NCBI RefSeq assembly: GCF_000272475.1
Contig: NZ_AKFJ01000011.1
Coordinates: 112,615 to 176,614 of the forward strand
Length of the DNA stretch: 64,000 nt
From: Novosphingobium sp. Rr 2-17
GTDB taxonomy: Bacteria; Pseudomonadota; Alphaproteobacteria; Sphingomonadales; Sphingomonadaceae
Direction of reading: 5' to 3'
Of this stretch, positions 55,486 through 63,692 are shown piece after piece. The position numbers were made by a program, and so were the translations under genes. Numbering within the stretch: position 1 is the first letter of the stretch; each line of letters opens with the position of its first letter. The notes under the pieces were generated by a model, which saw only the letters and a list, made by a program, of their open reading frames with translations, had not been told where the DNA came from and made no database searches.

Positions 55486-56538
55486 TCAATCCTTCATCAG
55501 CCGGTCGACCGCTTCACCGATGCGGACGGGACCGGGGAAATACGCCCATTCCAGGCTGTGGGGGTATGGTGTGTCGAAACCCGTCACGCGCTCGACCGGC
55601 GCTTCAAGGTGGTAGAAGCATCGCTCCTGGACGAGCGCGGCCAGTTCGGCGCCAAAGCCGGAGGTGCGGGTCGCCTCGTGTATCACCAGGCATTTGCCGG
55701 TCTTTTCCACGGACTTCTCCACAGCTTCGATGTCGAGCGGCACCAGCGTGCGCAGGTCGATGATCTCGGCGTCGATGCCCTTTTCGGCCAGCACCGCTTC
55801 AGCAACGTGGACCATCGTGCCGTAGACCAGCACCGTCAGCGCCGAGCCTTCGCGGACCGTGCGCGCCTTGCCCAAGGGTATCGAATAGTACCCCTCGGGC
55901 ACCTGGCTGCCAGGATGCCCCTTCCACGGGCGCGAGGGCTTGTCGTAATAGCCATCGAACGGACCGTTGTAGATGCGCTTGGGTTCGAAGAACACGACCG
56001 GATCGTTGTCCTCGATCGCGGCGATCAGCAGGCCTTTGGCATCGTGCGGCGTGGCTGGGATCACCGTCTTGATGCCAGCAACGTGGGTAAACAGCGCTTC
56101 CGGGCTCTGGCTGTGGGTCTGCCCGCCGAAGATACCCCCGCCGAAGGGCGAACGGACCGTGATCGGGGCGATGAATTCACCGGCAGAGCGATAGCGCAGC
56201 CGCGCCGCTTCGGACACGAGTTGGTCGAGGCCGGGATAGATGTAGTCGGCGAACTGGATCTCGGGCACTGGCCGCAAGCCATAGGCGGCCATGCCCACGG
56301 CCGCACCGATGATGCCGCATTCGTTGATCGGCGTGTCAAACACGCGGTTCTTGCCGAACTTCGTCTGCAAGCCCGCCGTCGCGCGGAAAACGCCGCCGAA
56401 GTAGCCGACATCCTCGCCCATGATGACGACATTCGAATCGCGCGCCATCATAACGTCGAGCGCTTCGTTGATCGCCTCGATCATGTTGAGCTGCCGGGTG
56501 GGCGCGTCGTGCAGGCTGATGGGAGCATCCTCTATCAT
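55486..56538 (-). CDS. 2-oxoisovalerate dehydrogenase E1 beta
   Basis: Beta subunit of the E1 decarboxylase, 350 residues from ATG 56538. MIEAINEALDVMMARDSNVVIMGEDVGYFGG and PFGGGIFGGQTHSQSPEA are diagnostic, together with VIHEATRTSGFGAE and the C-terminal transketolase fold. The frame is open upstream into the E1 alpha gene. It starts six bases after the E1 alpha stop and ends five bases before E2. Confidence 0.94.
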   Translation of the reverse strand: MIEDAPISLHDAPTRQLNMIEAINEALDVMMARDSNVVIMGEDVGYFGGVFRATAGLQTKFGKNRVFDTPINECGIIGAAVGMAAYGLRPVPEIQFADYIYPGLDQLVSEAARLRYRSAGEFIAPITVRSPFGGGIFGGQTHSQSPEALFTHVAGIKTVIPATPHDAKGLLIAAIEDNDPVVFFEPKRIYNGPFDGYYDKPSRPWKGHPGSQVPEGYYSIPLGKARTVREGSALTVLVYGTMVHVAEAVLAEKGIDAEIIDLRTLVPLDIEAVEKSVEKTGKCLVIHEATRTSGFGAELAALVQERCFYHLEAPVERVTGFDTPYPHSLEWAYFPGPVRIGEAVDRLMKD

Positions 56539-56543
56539 CGCGC

Positions 56544-57842
56544 TCACTCCTTCCAATCCGGCCATTTAGTTTCGCGCTCGCGGATGGCCTGCGCGGCTTG
56601 TTCCTCAAGGTGCCAGGGCAATTCCTCGAAGACGTCCTCGAACATGGTGTGGAACGGGTGGTGGAGGCCGTGGCCCAGGATGCCGTTCTTTTCGGCTTCC
56701 TTGGTCGCCGCCCGCACCTCTTCGGCCAGTTCGCGGTCCATCGCTTCGTGCTGCGCCTCGCTCCACTCGCCCAGCGCCAGCAGATGCTGCTTGAGGCGGG
56801 TGATCGGATCGCCCAGCGGCCAGTCCTCGGCCTCACGCGCGGAGCGATAGGCGTTGGGATCATCCGAGGTGGAATGCCCCTCGGCGCGGTAGGTGAAGTG
56901 CTCGATCAGGGTTGGGCCAAGGTTGGCGCGGGCGCGGTTGGCGGCCCACTGCGTCGCGGCGTAAACCGCCAGGATGTCGTTGCCATCCACCCGCAGACCC
57001 GCGATGCCGTATCCTGCCGCGCGCGCCGCAAAGGTGGTCCGCTCTGCCCCGGCAAATCCTGAGAAGCTGGAGATCGCCCACTGGTTGTTGACCACGTTGA
57101 GCACTACCGGTGCGTTATAGACCGCCGCGAACGTCATCGCTGCGTGGAAGTCTCCCTCCGCGCTCGATCCCTCGCCGACAAAGCTGGTGGCGATGCGGGT
57201 GTCGCCCTTGATCGCGCTCGCCATTGCCCAGCCTACAGCTTGCGGGAACTGTGTCGCCAAATTGCCCGAGATAGTGAAGAACCCATAGTCCTTCGCCGAA
57301 TACATGATCGGCAACTGGCGACCCTTGAGCCGATCGGCGCGGTTCGAGTAGATCTGGTTGATCATCTCGACCAGCGGGTAGCCGCGCGAGATCAGGATGC
57401 CTTGCTGGCGATAGCTGGGGAATACCATGTCGTCACGCGCCAGGGCGAAGGCGCAAGCGATAGAGATCGCCTCTTCGCCGGTGGACTTCATGTAGAAGCT
57501 GGTCTTGCCTTGCCGCTGCCCGCGATACATCCGATCATCGAACGCACGGGTCAGGGCCATCGCCCGAAGCATCCGACGCAGGGTTTCGGGATCGAGGCCG
57601 GGGTTCCAAGGACCGATCGCTTTGTGATCGTCACCCAGCACGCGGACCATTTGCGTCGTCAACGGCCAGGTCTCGGACGCAGCGCATGCTTCGTCGGGGC
57701 GGGCCAGTTGACCGGCAGGCGGGATCACGAGGTGCGCGTAATCCACCGTCTCGCCCGGCCTATAGCGCGGCTCGGGAACGTGGAGTTCCAGCGGCGGCAG
57801 GTTGCCGCGCGGCGTACCTGTTCCAGATGGACCTTCGGCCAT
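56544..57842 (-). CDS. 2-oxoisovalerate dehydrogenase E1 alpha
   Basis: Alpha subunit with the thiamine-diphosphate motif GEGSSAEGDFHAAMTFA...NNQWAIS. The 432-residue protein has the N-terminal branched-chain E1alpha lead (PGETVDYAHLVIPP), the conserved RMYRGQRQGKTSFYMKSTGEEAI and the C-terminal regulatory-loop region HSTSDDPNAYRS. It is the first gene of the E1alpha-E1beta-E2 operon. The promoter region upstream is AT-rich. Confidence 0.94.
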   Translation of the reverse strand: MAEGPSGTGTPRGNLPPLELHVPEPRYRPGETVDYAHLVIPPAGQLARPDEACAASETWPLTTQMVRVLGDDHKAIGPWNPGLDPETLRRMLRAMALTRAFDDRMYRGQRQGKTSFYMKSTGEEAISIACAFALARDDMVFPSYRQQGILISRGYPLVEMINQIYSNRADRLKGRQLPIMYSAKDYGFFTISGNLATQFPQAVGWAMASAIKGDTRIATSFVGEGSSAEGDFHAAMTFAAVYNAPVVLNVVNNQWAISSFSGFAGAERTTFAARAAGYGIAGLRVDGNDILAVYAATQWAANRARANLGPTLIEHFTYRAEGHSTSDDPNAYRSAREAEDWPLGDPITRLKQHLLALGEWSEAQHEAMDRELAEEVRAATKEAEKNGILGHGLHHPFHTMFEDVFEELPWHLEEQAAQAIRERETKWPDWKE

Positions 57843-57889
57843 TTCATCGCTCTCCCCGCAAGATCGAGGGATCGACCATGCGTAGCAAA

Positions 57890-57917
57890 ATTCTATTGTT
57901 ACGTCATATTATTTCAA
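57890..57917 (-). promoter_or_regulatory. Candidate promoter of the oxoacid dehydrogenase operon
   Basis: On the minus strand TTGAAA (57912-57917), 16-base spacer, TAGAAT (57890-57895), within a markedly AT-rich 40-base stretch about 50 bases before the E1 alpha start. Confidence 0.4.
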
Positions 57918-57933
57918 CTTTGCGCAATGTCAA

Positions 57934-58899
57934 TCAGACAGCGACGGGCGCTGCAATGTGGGTTTGCGGGGCATATCCCGACACTTCGAAGTCCTCGATC
58001 CGGTAGTCGAAAATCGACGCAGGACGGCGGCCAAAGCGCATATGCGCCTCGCCGGCAGGTTCGCGGGAAAGCTGTTCTTCGACCAGCGCTGCGTGGTTGA
58101 GGTACAAGTGGACGTCGCCGCCCATCCACACCGCCTCGCCTGGCTCCAGGTCGCACTGGTGCGCCATCACCCGGGTCAGCAGCGCCAGCGACCACATGTT
58201 GAACGCAAATCCCAGCCCAAGGTCGCAACTGCGCTGATAAAGTGCGCACGAAAGCCGCCCATTGGCGACATGGAACTGGTAGGTCTTGTGGCACGGCGGC
58301 AAGGCCATTGCGTCCAGTTCGGCAACGTTCCAGCCTTCGATGATGTGCCGGCGGCTGCCCGGGTTGGTCTTCAGGCTTTGGAGCACTTGAGTGACTTGGT
58401 TCACGCCCGGACCACGACGAAAGAGACCCTCCTCCCCCGCAGACTCATAGGTGGGCCAATCGACCCATTGCTTGCCGTAGACCGGCCCCAGATCGCCCCA
58501 TTGCTCCGCAAAGGCTTCGTCCTCGACGATCCGACGAGAAAAATCGGCACGGGCGATGTCATCGCCGGTCTCGCGCCGGTAGCGGTCGAGCGGCCAGTCG
58601 GTCCAGATTTCCACGCCTTGCGCGCACAACGCGCGAATGTTGGTGTCTCCGGTCAGGAACCACAGCAGTTCGCGCGTCGCCGTTTTCCAGTAGACCCGTT
58701 TGGTCGTCAGCAGCGGCATCGCCCCGCCCGACAAATCGAAGCGGATCGTTTCGCCAAACAGAGAGCGCGTACCAATGCCGGTGCGGTCCACCCGCTCGTC
58801 CCCTTGCGTCCAGATCCGGCGCATCAAGTCGAGGTATCGCCACTCCCAATGCGGCGCTCTGGCAGTGGCGGCGGGGCGGCTGAGTGGTTCGATCGTCAT
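57934..58899 (-). CDS. thyA: Thymidylate synthase
   Basis: ThyA methylates dUMP to dTMP using methylene-THF. The 321-residue protein has DRTGIGTRSLFG, TTKRVYWKTATRELLWFLTG, the catalytic Cys in LPPCHKTYQF, QRSCDLGLGFAFN (substrate site) and GGDVHLYLNH. It exceeds the 264-residue E. coli enzyme by an insertion at about 105-130. No dihydrofolate reductase gene follows in this window. Confidence 0.96.
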   Translation of the reverse strand: MTIEPLSRPAATARAPHWEWRYLDLMRRIWTQGDERVDRTGIGTRSLFGETIRFDLSGGAMPLLTTKRVYWKTATRELLWFLTGDTNIRALCAQGVEIWTDWPLDRYRRETGDDIARADFSRRIVEDEAFAEQWGDLGPVYGKQWVDWPTYESAGEEGLFRRGPGVNQVTQVLQSLKTNPGSRRHIIEGWNVAELDAMALPPCHKTYQFHVANGRLSCALYQRSCDLGLGFAFNMWSLALLTRVMAHQCDLEPGEAVWMGGDVHLYLNHAALVEEQLSREPAGEAHMRFGRRPASIFDYRIEDFEVSGYAPQTHIAAPVAV

Positions 58900-58969
58900 G
58901 CCCGCACGCTAGTCCCGCAGGGCGCGAACGGTCAATTCGCAGGCATCGCGATAAAGTGAGAAACGACGC

Positions 58970-58998
58970 TTGCCACCTCCAGAGTCGCCCTATATAGG
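58970..58998 (+). promoter_or_regulatory. Candidate promoter of tRNA-Pro
   Basis: TTGCCA (58970-58975), 17-base spacer, TATAGG (58993-58998), about 40 bases before the tRNA. Confidence 0.55.
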
Positions 58999-59038
58999 CG
59001 CGCTCCTGCCTCGGAGCCGCTTCGGCGGCACGATCGGT

Positions 59039-59115
59039 CGGGGAGTAGCTCAGCCTGGTAGAGCACTGTCTTCGGGAGGCAGGGGCCGGAGGTTCGAATC
59101 CTCTCTCCCCGACCA
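59039..59115 (+). tRNA. tRNA-Pro (CGG)
   Basis: A 77-base cloverleaf: acceptor CGGGGAG/CTCCCCG, D-arm AGCTCAGCCTGGTAGAGC, anticodon stem CTGTC/GGCAG with loop TTCGGGA (anticodon CGG), T-loop GGTTCGAATCC, and encoded CCA. An integrase remnant lies about 110 bases behind it. Confidence 0.95.
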
Positions 59116-59137
59116 TTTCACGTTCAGGTTAGGCATT

Positions 59138-59164
59138 AAAATACAGCGGAAACGCTGTGTTTTA
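59138..59164 (+). terminator. Terminator after tRNA-Pro
   Basis: AAAATACAGCG pairs with CGCTGTGTTTT (one mismatch) around GAAA, ending in TTTT, about 23 bases after the tRNA. Confidence 0.7.
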
Positions 59165-59224
59165 TGCTGCCTGGCGTACATTTCTCATGACCTCGTAAAC
59201 AGGGACTCAAGGTTCCGACTGAGC

Positions 59225-59390
59225 CTAGGCGCGCTTGCGGATGACTTTCGCGACTTCAGCCAGGGACTCGGCGCTGAACCTGGCATAATGTTTCTGCTTG
59301 GTGCGGTCGTCGTCATGCCCCATGAACTGGGCTAGCTTCGGCATCGAGACGCCCGCTTCGGCCGCCCAAGCACCGGCATCCTTGAACGGT
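59225..59390 (-). pseudogene. Remnant of a tyrosine recombinase (phage/island integrase)
   Basis: Read on the minus strand, 59390 to 59225 gives FKDAGAWAAEAGVSMPKLAQ, then FMGHDDDRTKQKHYARFSAE and SLAEVAKVIRKRA with a TAG stop. This is the C-terminal end of a tyrosine recombinase: the GHDD His and the catalytic Tyr in KHYARF are visible. A TAA stop lies two codons upstream of FKDAG, and the rest of the integrase (Arg-bearing domain) is missing. It sits by tRNA-Pro, a normal integration target, so it marks an old insertion event. Confidence 0.8.
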
Positions 59391-59438
59391 TATGCGCAAA
59401 GCTGCACAACGTAGAAAAGTGGCCTGCAGCAGGGTTGC

Positions 59439-61169
59439 TTAAAATAATCCGTCGTCGAGATCGTCGTCTAGTTGTGGATCAGCATCGGCATTGCCTAATT
59501 CATCCATGGAGTGGCTAAATTTCTTATGAATTACCCGCTCCTTATCCATAGTATACAATTGCGCCATGGAATCTAGCAGCGGCGCGGCATGGATGGCCGG
59601 CTCTGCCTCATCGCTCAACATGGGCAAAGAGAGCGAGCAAAAATGCCGGCTTATGATTTCGAGATCTTTCGCAAAATGCTTTTCGCAATCCACGGCAACT
59701 GCTGAATCGTCCAGGATACTGCCAATCAGGCTAGCGTCCGCTTCCAAATGCGACAGATTTTCGCGCATTCTCAGCGCGCCATCGCGTATCGTGGCGAGCG
59801 ACTGCTCAAGTGTTTCACCCGTGACATGCTTGCTAGTAGACCCTGCAATTGCCAGCGCACTCTCATTTAATTTGCCAACTTCAAATGCAACTCGCTCAGA
59901 AATCGATTCGAGCATTCTTACGAAATTGCGAATTTCCGTTGCAACGCGCGCCAGCCCATTGCCCTCGCGCCCCATGCGATAGCAGCGCAGGTCAGTGTTC
60001 CAGGCCATGTTATGCACTTCGCCGGTCACCTGGTGGATGACCTGCAACCGTTGCCCCAGCCGCTCCACCGTCATCGCGGTGTCGCTGCCGAGCCCGTGCG
60101 AGCGGCTGTCCGCATCGCGCAGCCCCGTGGTGACCTTGCTCACCTCGGCAACGCTGTTTTCCAGCGTATCGAGAAAGGCCGCATCGCCATTGGCGTGCGA
60201 ACCGCCATCGCCCTGCATTGCGAGCATGATGGCAACATCCGGGCCGATCGCGCGCAGGCTTTCCACGAGACGCTGGTTTTCGTGCCGAAAGTCGTTGATC
60301 GTCTCGTCGAGCTGAGCCGTGAGCAGCGCCAGAAAATGCCCCTCGACAGCCTGGTCGGTCTCGGAATGCGGACCGTCGTGGGGATATGCGGCAACGAGCA
60401 TTTTGTATCCCGTCGCCACATGTTCGAGCCGCTGCCGCGTGATGTCGCCGATCTGCATCGCCCCGAGCGCATCGCCGAGCTTGGCGCGGATCTGCCGCGC
60501 GACCGCCGAAATGCCTTCGGACAGCGCCGAGACACCGTTCAGATGCGCCTGGAGACCCAGCGCATCGGCAGCCAGCCGGCGCGGGACATCGGCGGCGAGG
60601 ATCGCACATTGCGCCGCCAGCGCCCGGTCGACCTCGACCACGCGAGGAATGACCGATGCCAATTCCTGCAATTCGCTGCGGATACCGCTGATCTCCTTTT
60701 CGCTCAGATCGAGCTTGGCGAACATCGCATCGGCAAATTCCGCAAATCCGTTCCTGCCGCCGGCTGCGACCTTGATGTTGAGGCCGCAGATGCGAAGGAA
60801 TTCCAGCGTCCGGCCAACGCGCACGAGCTGCTCGCGCACGGTCATGCCCGCATGTTCGATGGTCGCCAGAGCCTCCGCGCGCGCGGCCATCGACTGGGGC
60901 AGCCGTTCGAGCCGCTCGGCCGTCATCTGCATGTTCTCCACGGCGCGGGCGGCGGCGTCGCAATCGAGCGTATCGGTCACCCCCTCAAGATCCGCGATCA
61001 GCTTTTCGACGATGTCATAGGCGCGGGCGAGCGCCGTCCCGGCCTCCACGAAGTGCGCGTCCAGCCCGCTCGCGACCAGATCGAGCGTGGCGTCGACCCG
61101 CACTGCGATCGGGCAGCCGTCAGAGATCGCCGCAGAATACATCGCATCCGTCCCGAACAAGTGCGCCAC
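59439..61169 (-). CDS. Soluble MCP-like (methyl-accepting chemotaxis-type) protein
   Basis: I recognise no named family, but the 576-residue protein resembles the signalling hairpin of a chemoreceptor: long helices, and near residue 400 WNTDLRCYRMGREGNGLARVATEIRNF mirrors the receptor-tip block (NLLALNAAIEAARAGE...VAxEVR) with substitutions. No membrane helix or signal peptide is seen. A first helical half (40-260) precedes it, and an acidic tail (DPQLDDDLDDGLF) ends it. It follows cheB by 18 bases. Bases 59439-59940 are about 42-45% GC against about 66% upstream. It is best called chemotaxis-associated, function unknown. Confidence 0.65.
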   Translation of the reverse strand: MAHLFGTDAMYSAAISDGCPIAVRVDATLDLVASGLDAHFVEAGTALARAYDIVEKLIADLEGVTDTLDCDAAARAVENMQMTAERLERLPQSMAARAEALATIEHAGMTVREQLVRVGRTLEFLRICGLNIKVAAGGRNGFAEFADAMFAKLDLSEKEISGIRSELQELASVIPRVVEVDRALAAQCAILAADVPRRLAADALGLQAHLNGVSALSEGISAVARQIRAKLGDALGAMQIGDITRQRLEHVATGYKMLVAAYPHDGPHSETDQAVEGHFLALLTAQLDETINDFRHENQRLVESLRAIGPDVAIMLAMQGDGGSHANGDAAFLDTLENSVAEVSKVTTGLRDADSRSHGLGSDTAMTVERLGQRLQVIHQVTGEVHNMAWNTDLRCYRMGREGNGLARVATEIRNFVRMLESISERVAFEVGKLNESALAIAGSTSKHVTGETLEQSLATIRDGALRMRENLSHLEADASLIGSILDDSAVAVDCEKHFAKDLEIISRHFCSLSLPMLSDEAEPAIHAAPLLDSMAQLYTMDKERVIHKKFSHSMDELGNADADPQLDDDLDDGLF

Positions 61170-61187
61170 GATGGCTGCAGCCGCCGA

Positions 61188-62276
61188 TCATCGTATCGTC
61201 GCCTGCAACAGCTCGCTCGCGATGTGGCCCAGCGGGACGATCTTCTCGACGCCACCATGGGCGATCGCTTCCTTGGGCATGCCGAACACGATCGAGGTCG
61301 CTTCGTCCTGCGCAAAGGTCCGGGCACCGGCCTGCTTGAGTTCCAGCATGCCCCGCGCGCCGTCATCGCCCATCCCGGTCATGATAACACCCACCGCATT
61401 GGCGCCGGCGGCACGCGCGACCGAGCGGAACAGCACGTCGACCGACGGGCGATGCCGCGAGACCAGCGGCCCGTCACGTACCGAAACATAATAGCGCGCC
61501 CCGCGCCGCTCCAGCATCATGTGCTTGCCCCCTGGCGCGATGAGCACTTGGCCGCGCAGCACCGGATCACCGTCGACCGCTTCCTTCACGTCGGTCTCGC
61601 ACAATGTATTAAGCCGCGTGGCGAATGCCCGCGTAAAATTGACCGGCATATGCTGGACGACGACAACACCGGGCGAATTGGCCGGCAGCGCCTCGAGAAC
61701 CTGCCGGAGCGCCTCTGTCCCGCCGGTCGAAGCGCCGAGGCAGACGACCATTTCGGTCGTGCGGCTCATCGCCCTGCCGCTCGGTGGAGGCAGGACGGCG
61801 TCCGCCGTCAGCTTCTTCTGCGGCGCGGTCGATCGAGGCGCGTGTGCCGACCCACCCTTGACCCGCGCCTTTGCCGCCGCCTTCACGGCGTCACGAATCT
61901 GGAGATTATGGTCGGCAAGATGCTCTGCAACACCGACCTGCGGTTTCAGGATCACGTCGACCGCACCAGCCTCCATCGCCTGCAACAGCGTGTCGGACCC
62001 CTCTTCGGTGAGCGATGAGCACATCACCACCGGGATCGGACATTGCGACATGAGTTTGCGCAGGAACGTGATGCCGTCCATGCGCGGCATCTCGACGTCC
62101 AGCGTGATGACGTCGGGCACCTCTTCCTTAATGCGCTTGGCTGCGGCGAACGGATCAGCGGCGGTTCCCATCACCTCGATCTCGGGATCCTCCTCGAGAA
62201 CCGTCGTCATCGTCTGGCGGACGAGTGCCGAATCGTCGATGATCAGAACGCGAATCTTCTTTTGGTGCTCGGCCAT
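61188..62276 (-). CDS. cheB: Chemotaxis response regulator methylesterase CheB
   Basis: CheB demethylates or deamidates chemoreceptors when phosphorylated by CheA. The 362-residue protein has an N-terminal receiver (Asp14/15, phosphoacceptor D60 in [11 protein letters not shown]) and a C-terminal esterase with S183 (LGASTGGTE), H209 (VQHMP) and D305 (TGMGDDGA). It begins three bases after cheR. The CheA kinase is not in the window. Confidence 0.96.
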   Translation of the reverse strand: MAEHQKKIRVLIIDDSALVRQTMTTVLEEDPEIEVMGTAADPFAAAKRIKEEVPDVITLDVEMPRMDGITFLRKLMSQCPIPVVMCSSLTEEGSDTLLQAMEAGAVDVILKPQVGVAEHLADHNLQIRDAVKAAAKARVKGGSAHAPRSTAPQKKLTADAVLPPPSGRAMSRTTEMVVCLGASTGGTEALRQVLEALPANSPGVVVVQHMPVNFTRAFATRLNTLCETDVKEAVDGDPVLRGQVLIAPGGKHMMLERRGARYYVSVRDGPLVSRHRPSVDVLFRSVARAAGANAVGVIMTGMGDDGARGMLELKQAGARTFAQDEATSIVFGMPKEAIAHGGVEKIVPLGHIASELLQATIR

Positions 62277-62279
62277 GCG

Positions 62280-63143
62280 TCAGATCCGTTTGAAGATGGT
62301 GTTGCCGACCTGCACGAGCGGCAGGTCGTGGCCCACGATGGATTCGGAATGCCCGAGAAACAGCAGGCCGCCGGGCGCGAGTTGACAGACAATCTGCGAC
62401 ACGACCCTGTTCTGCGTTTGCCGGTCGAAATAGATCAGCACGTTGCGACAGAAGATCAGGTTCATCGGTTCGCCCACCGGATACTGCTCATCCATCAGAT
62501 TGAGACGAGCAAAGCCGACATTGCGGCGCAGGGCGGGAACGACGCGGACCTCGCGCCGGGCGGGATCGCGGGACGCGGTCACGTATTTCCGCCGCAACGA
62601 TGCGGGGACCGGTTCGATGAGACCGGCAGGATAGATTCCTGCGCGCGCGACCTCGAGCACGTCGGTATCCAGATCGGTCGCAAGGATGCTGTAGGCGGGG
62701 CCGAACCGACCGGCGGCGAAATCGTCGATCACCATGGCGATCGTATAGGGTTCGGGGCCGGTCGAGCACCCCACGCTCCACGCGCGCACGGTCTGCACGC
62801 CGCGTTCGGCAAGGTCGGGAAGCGCGACGTCGCGCAGATACGTGAAATGATGCGGCTCGCGGAAGAAATCCGTCTTGTTCGTAGTGACGGCATTGATGAG
62901 ATGCTCGCCTTCGCGATCGATGTTGCCGTCGGCGATAAGATAGTCGCAATAGTCGTCGAGCGTTTCCGCCCCCACCGCCCGCTGCCTGCGGCGGAGACGC
63001 CCTTCGAGCATCGTCTTCTTGCTGGGCGGCATCCGGATACCGGCATAGGCGTAGATGTAGCGCGCAAGCTCCTCGAAATTATCCGCGCTGATCTGGTCGA
63101 CCGGCTGGAGCGACGGGTGCGAAAGGGGGGCGACGAGGGTCAA
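62280..63143 (-). CDS. cheR: Chemotaxis protein methyltransferase CheR
   Basis: CheR methylates receptor glutamates with SAM. The 287-residue protein has an N-terminal helical domain (NFEELARYIYAYAGIRM) and the SAM domain (WSVGCSTGPEPYTIAM, FCRNVLIYFDRQTQNRV, LFLGHSES). It lies between cheW and cheB, in the usual receptor-adaptation order. No C-terminal receptor-binding extension is seen. Confidence 0.95.
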   Translation of the reverse strand: MTLVAPLSHPSLQPVDQISADNFEELARYIYAYAGIRMPPSKKTMLEGRLRRRQRAVGAETLDDYCDYLIADGNIDREGEHLINAVTTNKTDFFREPHHFTYLRDVALPDLAERGVQTVRAWSVGCSTGPEPYTIAMVIDDFAAGRFGPAYSILATDLDTDVLEVARAGIYPAGLIEPVPASLRRKYVTASRDPARREVRVVPALRRNVGFARLNLMDEQYPVGEPMNLIFCRNVLIYFDRQTQNRVVSQIVCQLAPGGLLFLGHSESIVGHDLPLVQVGNTIFKRI

Positions 63144-63209
63144 TACGATGCTCCGAGATTGTGGCCCCTGCCGATCTTGAGAGGGGTTGCTGTGCGACCT
63201 GCAACCCGA

Positions 63210-63692
63210 TCAGGCCGCGATGCCGGATGGCTGCAGGGACCGGGTTTCTTCGGCCGAGAATATCTCGATGACGTCGACCAGCACCACGAACCCTTCGGGC
63301 CGCTTCGCAACGCCGGTGATATAGCGCGAGGGCCATCGGACACCGAGATCGGGCGCCGCCGCAATCTCGGCCAGGTCGAAGGTGCTGACGTCGAGCACCC
63401 TGTCCACCACCAGGCCGAGCACGAGAACGCGCTGCTCGAACGGCACGTCGACGACCAGGATGCGTGTGCTTGGCGTGGGCTCCACGTGCGGCAGGCCGAC
63501 CCGCAGGCGGAAGTCCACGGTCGTCACACCCTCGCCGCGCAGTTCGGTGAGGCCGAGCAGATAGTCAGGCCCGTTCGGAATGCGGAACGTCTCGCGATAA
63601 TCGAGGATTTCGCGGACAAGCGTGACCGGAACCGCGAACGTTTCCGCGCCCAGGCCGAAGGTAACGACCTGAAGCTCCTGCCCGCCGCTCAT
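63210..63692 (-). CDS. cheW: Chemotaxis coupling protein CheW
   Basis: CheW links receptors to CheA. The 160-residue protein is a single CheW domain: VVTFGLGAETFAVPVTLVREI, YLLGLTELRGEGVTTVDFR and VDRVLDVSTFDLAEI. The start at 63692 overlaps the preceding receptor stop by four bases, so the receptor and CheW are co-translated. There is a 66-base gap to cheR. Confidence 0.93.
   Translation of the reverse strand: MSGGQELQVVTFGLGAETFAVPVTLVREILDYRETFRIPNGPDYLLGLTELRGEGVTTVDFRLRVGLPHVEPTPSTRILVVDVPFEQRVLVLGLVVDRVLDVSTFDLAEIAAAPDLGVRWPSRYITGVAKRPEGFVVLVDVIEIFSAEETRSLQPSGIAA

Noticed and set aside
59116..59438. A possible complete integrase gene behind tRNA-Pro
   Set aside because: Only the last 55 codons remain and a stop codon lies directly upstream, so it is a remnant, not a gene.
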